From Gammaproteobacteria bacterium (GTDB lineage: Bacteria; Pseudomonadota; Gammaproteobacteria; Steroidobacterales; Steroidobacteraceae), in contig JASHYG010000064.1 of NCBI GenBank assembly GCA_030043215.1, forward strand, positions 1 through 8,023: DNA of 8,023 nucleotides. The letters run 5' to 3'. The position numbers were made by a program, and so were the translations under genes. Each line of letters opens with the position of its first letter. Positions within the stretch are counted from its first letter, which is position 1. Below are positions 6,603-8,023 of the stretch, piece after piece. A model generated the notes under the pieces. It was not told the origin of the DNA, made no database searches, and worked only from the letters and a program-made list of their open reading frames with translations.

Positions 6603-7058
6603 ATGGACAAGATGGATTGCATCTTCGAGGAGGGGCCGATCGAAGGAGGGGAGCCGTACTCCATCGCATCCGAGGATGCGTACGTCGTCTCTGCCAAAGC
6701 GCGTTGCTGGAGATGTCGTGCGGTCATCGAGGTCGTCTGCATCTATTGCGCGGCGGGCGAGATACTCGGCGACCATTACGAGGAATTCGCGGTCTCGAAC
6801 ATCACGGCTGTCGATGCGGCGCTGTGGCGGCAGCTCGAACGCTGGCCGTCCTTTCGATTCGGGTACAGCCGCACCGCGGAGGGCCGATACCTCGCCAACC
6901 ACTGCCCGTGCTGCCGCGCGCTTCAGGGAGACTACTTCCTCCACTGCGAGCCTGGAGGCGCTTTCTTCACGTTGAAGGGCGCACCGCCTGGGGTCATCGC
7001 GGTTACACCGCTCCTCGGGCGGATACGTCTGACCGGCGACGAGGGATTCGAGCCATAG
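6603..7058 (+). CDS. cysteine-rich, probable zinc-binding protein of unknown function
   Basis: This 151-residue protein has three closely spaced cysteine motifs: CWRC at 35-38, CIYC at 46-49 and HCPCC at 100-104, with a further Cys at 115. Paired CxxC knuckles of this kind usually bind zinc, so I infer a zinc-stabilised fold. The remainder includes RYLANHCPCC, YFLHCEPGGAFF and a C-terminal RLTGDEGFEP, which looks like a conserved ending. I have a vague recollection of similar proteins in proteobacterial genomes without a known role, so a function is not assigned. There is no signal peptide or membrane helix. It lies 16 bases after the relaxase on the same strand, with a weak GGTGGGG upstream of the ATG, so it may be the last gene of the transfer operon. 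It could also be a cargo or chromosomal gene at the element edge. A second ATG three codons in is possible. Confidence 0.8.
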   Translation: MDKMDCIFEEGPIEGGEPYSIASEDAYVVSAKARCWRCRAVIEVVCIYCAAGEILGDHYEEFAVSNITAVDAALWRQLERWPSFRFGYSRTAEGRYLANHCPCCRALQGDYFLHCEPGGAFFTLKGAPPGVIAVTPLLGRIRLTGDEGFEP

Positions 7059-7107
7059 CCCCTCCACATGGGGGTGCTTGCGCCTGCGCGCCCGTACAAA
7101 GTCACGG

Positions 7108-7113
7108 TAGACT
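7108..7113 (+). promoter_or_regulatory. possible -10 element of the tRNA-Arg promoter
   Basis: TAGACT lies 13 bases before the first tRNA base, a fitting distance for transcription starting just upstream of the tRNA. No convincing -35 box is found 16-18 bases upstream; TTGCGC at 7078-7083 is too far away. This is a weak call. Confidence 0.25.
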
Positions 7114-7125
7114 AGGCGCCTCGGT

Positions 7126-7201
7126 GCCCCCGTAGCTCAGTGGATAGAGCGACCGCCTCCTAAGCGGTAGGTCGTCGGTTCAACTCCGGCCGGGGGCGCC
7201 A
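7126..7201 (+). tRNA. tRNA-Arg (anticodon CCU)
   Basis: A complete cloverleaf can be folded by eye. The acceptor GCCCCCG (7126-7132) pairs with CGGGGGC (7191-7197), followed by discriminator G and an encoded CCA at 7199-7201. The D stem is GCTC/GAGC. The anticodon stem ACCGC/GCGGT (7152-7156 with 7164-7168) encloses the loop CTCCTAA, so the anticodon is CCU (7159-7161), reading the rare arginine codon AGG. The T arm GTCGG/CCGGC holds the loop TTCAACT. The gene is intact and probably functional. Rare-codon tRNA-Arg genes are frequent integration sites, and the decayed genes right after the 3' end fit that. Confidence 0.96.
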
Positions 7202-7257
7202 AAGAATCCGTTTCATATCAGGTGGCACGCAAGGAAAGCCGATTCGGGGTCACAGGG

Positions 7258-7925
7258 TCACCGTGATTTGGGCTTGCGCGGCCTGGACGGAACGAGCACC
7301 CGGCCGGCGTAGAGCTCCTGCAAGAACGAGTACAGCGGCAGCACGTGCACGGCTCGATCCCGGAGCGGGATATCTCCCAAATATACACCATAGCAGCCTG
7401 TAACCGCTCCGGCGGTCGCGAGATCGTTCAGCGCCCCGCTGTATTCCGGGCGCCAGCGGGGGCTCGCTGTGAAGGACTCGAGGCTCCGCACCAGCGCCTC
7501 TGCGCGGATCTCCTGGGTCAAATAAGTCGATACGTAGGCCTCGAGCAGATCGATGCGGGAGGCCGTGACTCGCTCTGCGCGTACCAGCGGCAGACTTCCG
7601 GACCGCAGCAGGTCGTCCGCTGTCGACTCGGTGCCGAGCTCGGCGAGCGTGAGGGAAAACATCCGGCGGTCGATCACACGGCCGGCCAGCAAGTTGACGT
7701 CCCCGCGGCGCAGCCGGCGCGCCGAGGAGCCCGTGAGCGCGAACCGCCAGTGGCGCGGCTTGGAGGCGAGCGCATCAAACGGAGCAGCCCCGATCGAGGA
7801 GCAGGTTGTACCAGCGCGCCTGCGGCAGCGCGGAGCGCAGCCAGGTCGTCTTGCCCGTGCCGCGGGGTCCGAGCAGCAGGAAGGAGCGCGCCGGGAGCTC
7901 GAGTGAGGCTCGCGCGTGGTTCAGC
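7258..7925 (-). pseudogene. AAA ATPase with DUF4143 domain, internally deleted
   Basis: Read on the minus strand, the N-terminal part has LLLGPRGTGKTTWL (Walker A near 7844-7870) followed by ARWYNLLLDRG. The frame then ends at a stop, while another frame continues with PFDALASKPRHWRFALTGSSARRLRRGDVNLLAGRVIDRRMFSLTLAEL (about 7648-7782), which is the family's sensor region. The Walker B segment (usually a VVDEVQ-type motif) that should lie between them is missing, so a deletion or frameshift near 7783-7790 is inferred. A second break is inferred near 7470. After EALVRSLESF, where the DUF4143 core should follow, the sequence jumps to SPRWRPEYSGAL and a C-terminal YGVYLGD region. Family members are roughly 380-400 residues; only about 220 remain. 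The start codon also seems lost, because the 5' end runs into an unrelated fragment. Such ATPases are accessory genes of unclear role. Confidence 0.82.
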
Positions 7926-7930
7926 GGCAG

Positions 7931-8014
7931 GTTAGCCGGGGCTGGGGCGCCAAGGTCATCGAGCACCTGGCGAGCGACTTGGGCGACGACTTTCCCGAGA
8001 TGCGGGGCTTCTAG
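7931..8014 (+). pseudogene. DUF1016 (YhcG-type PDDEXK nuclease family) fragment
   Basis: In one plus-strand frame the sequence reads GWGAKVIEHLASDLGDDFPEMRGF and then TAG at 8012-8014. It matches what I know of the DUF1016 N-terminal domain, where a pattern like GWGAKVIDRLAADLRxxFPxMxGFS leads into an RNL(K)YMR-type segment. The 5' part of the gene is absent, because the sequence before about 7931 belongs to the ATPase pseudogene on the other strand. The TAG occupies the place of the conserved serine (TCG to TAG would be one base change), although a small frameshift cannot be ruled out because the window ends there. The fragment is probably non-functional. Confidence 0.75.
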
Positions 8015-8023
8015 CGCGGTGCT

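Noticed and set aside
6234..7067. Minus-strand 277-codon frame opposite the relaxase end and the cysteine-rich gene
   Set aside because: Its composition is typical of an antisense shadow. The plus strand carries convincing conserved motifs.
7059..7074. CCCC-TCCACAT-GGGG hairpin as a terminator of the transfer operon
   Set aside because: The stem is only four pairs and no T tract follows, so it does not qualify as an intrinsic terminator.
7248..7266. Short GGTCAC direct repeats and TCAC-C-GTGA palindrome at the end of the ATPase pseudogene
   Set aside because: They are too short and too close to each other to distinguish from chance, with no matching partner found elsewhere in the window.
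7345..7935. Plus-strand 196-codon frame opposite the ATPase pseudogene
   Set aside because: The minus strand encodes recognisable ATPase/DUF4143 segments; this frame shows none.

Overview
This is a GC-rich window that reads like the right-hand half of a conjugative type IV secretion (T4SS) gene cluster. Downstream of it come a tRNA-Arg gene and a patch of decayed accessory genes. High GC, dense overlapping genes and the protein families suggest a member of the Pseudomonadota, probably a gamma- or betaproteobacterium. This is inference, as no taxonomic marker gene is present.

Positions 1-3316 hold the end of an unidentified upstream gene, then virB9 (outer-membrane core channel), virB10 (energy-transducing core protein spanning the envelope) and virB11 (hexameric traffic ATPase). 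All are on the + strand and joined by overlapping stop/start codons, so they are very likely one translationally coupled operon.

Positions 3317-3553 are the only sizeable non-coding gap inside the transfer region (237 bp). It contains several inverted repeats. One of them lies 17 bases upstream of an 8-base core matching the nic region of RSF1010-type (MOBQ) origins of transfer. Because the gene set beyond it encodes a MOBQ relaxase, I regard this gap as a candidate oriT.

Positions 3554-6586 hold a small membrane protein with predicted helical flanks, of unknown function, then a TrwB/TraD-like coupling ATPase, then a compact MobA/MobL relaxase. The relaxase would nick oriT, the coupling protein would hand the nucleoprotein to VirB11 and the channel, and VirB9/VirB10 would form the conduit. 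A 151-residue cysteine-rich protein of unknown function follows at 6603-7058.

Positions 7126-7201 are a complete tRNA-Arg with anticodon CCU and an encoded CCA. Just beyond its 3' end lies a minus-strand ATPase pseudogene (AAA plus DUF4143 type) that appears to have lost two internal segments. It abuts a plus-strand fragment of a DUF1016 (YhcG-type PDDEXK nuclease family) gene that ends in a premature TAG. tRNA 3' ends are common integration sites, so this junction probably marks the edge of an integrated element and the scars of earlier insertions. The most useful leads are the candidate oriT, the unidentified membrane protein and cysteine-rich protein, the unusual repeats in the relaxase tail, and the mosaic pseudogenes beside the tRNA.
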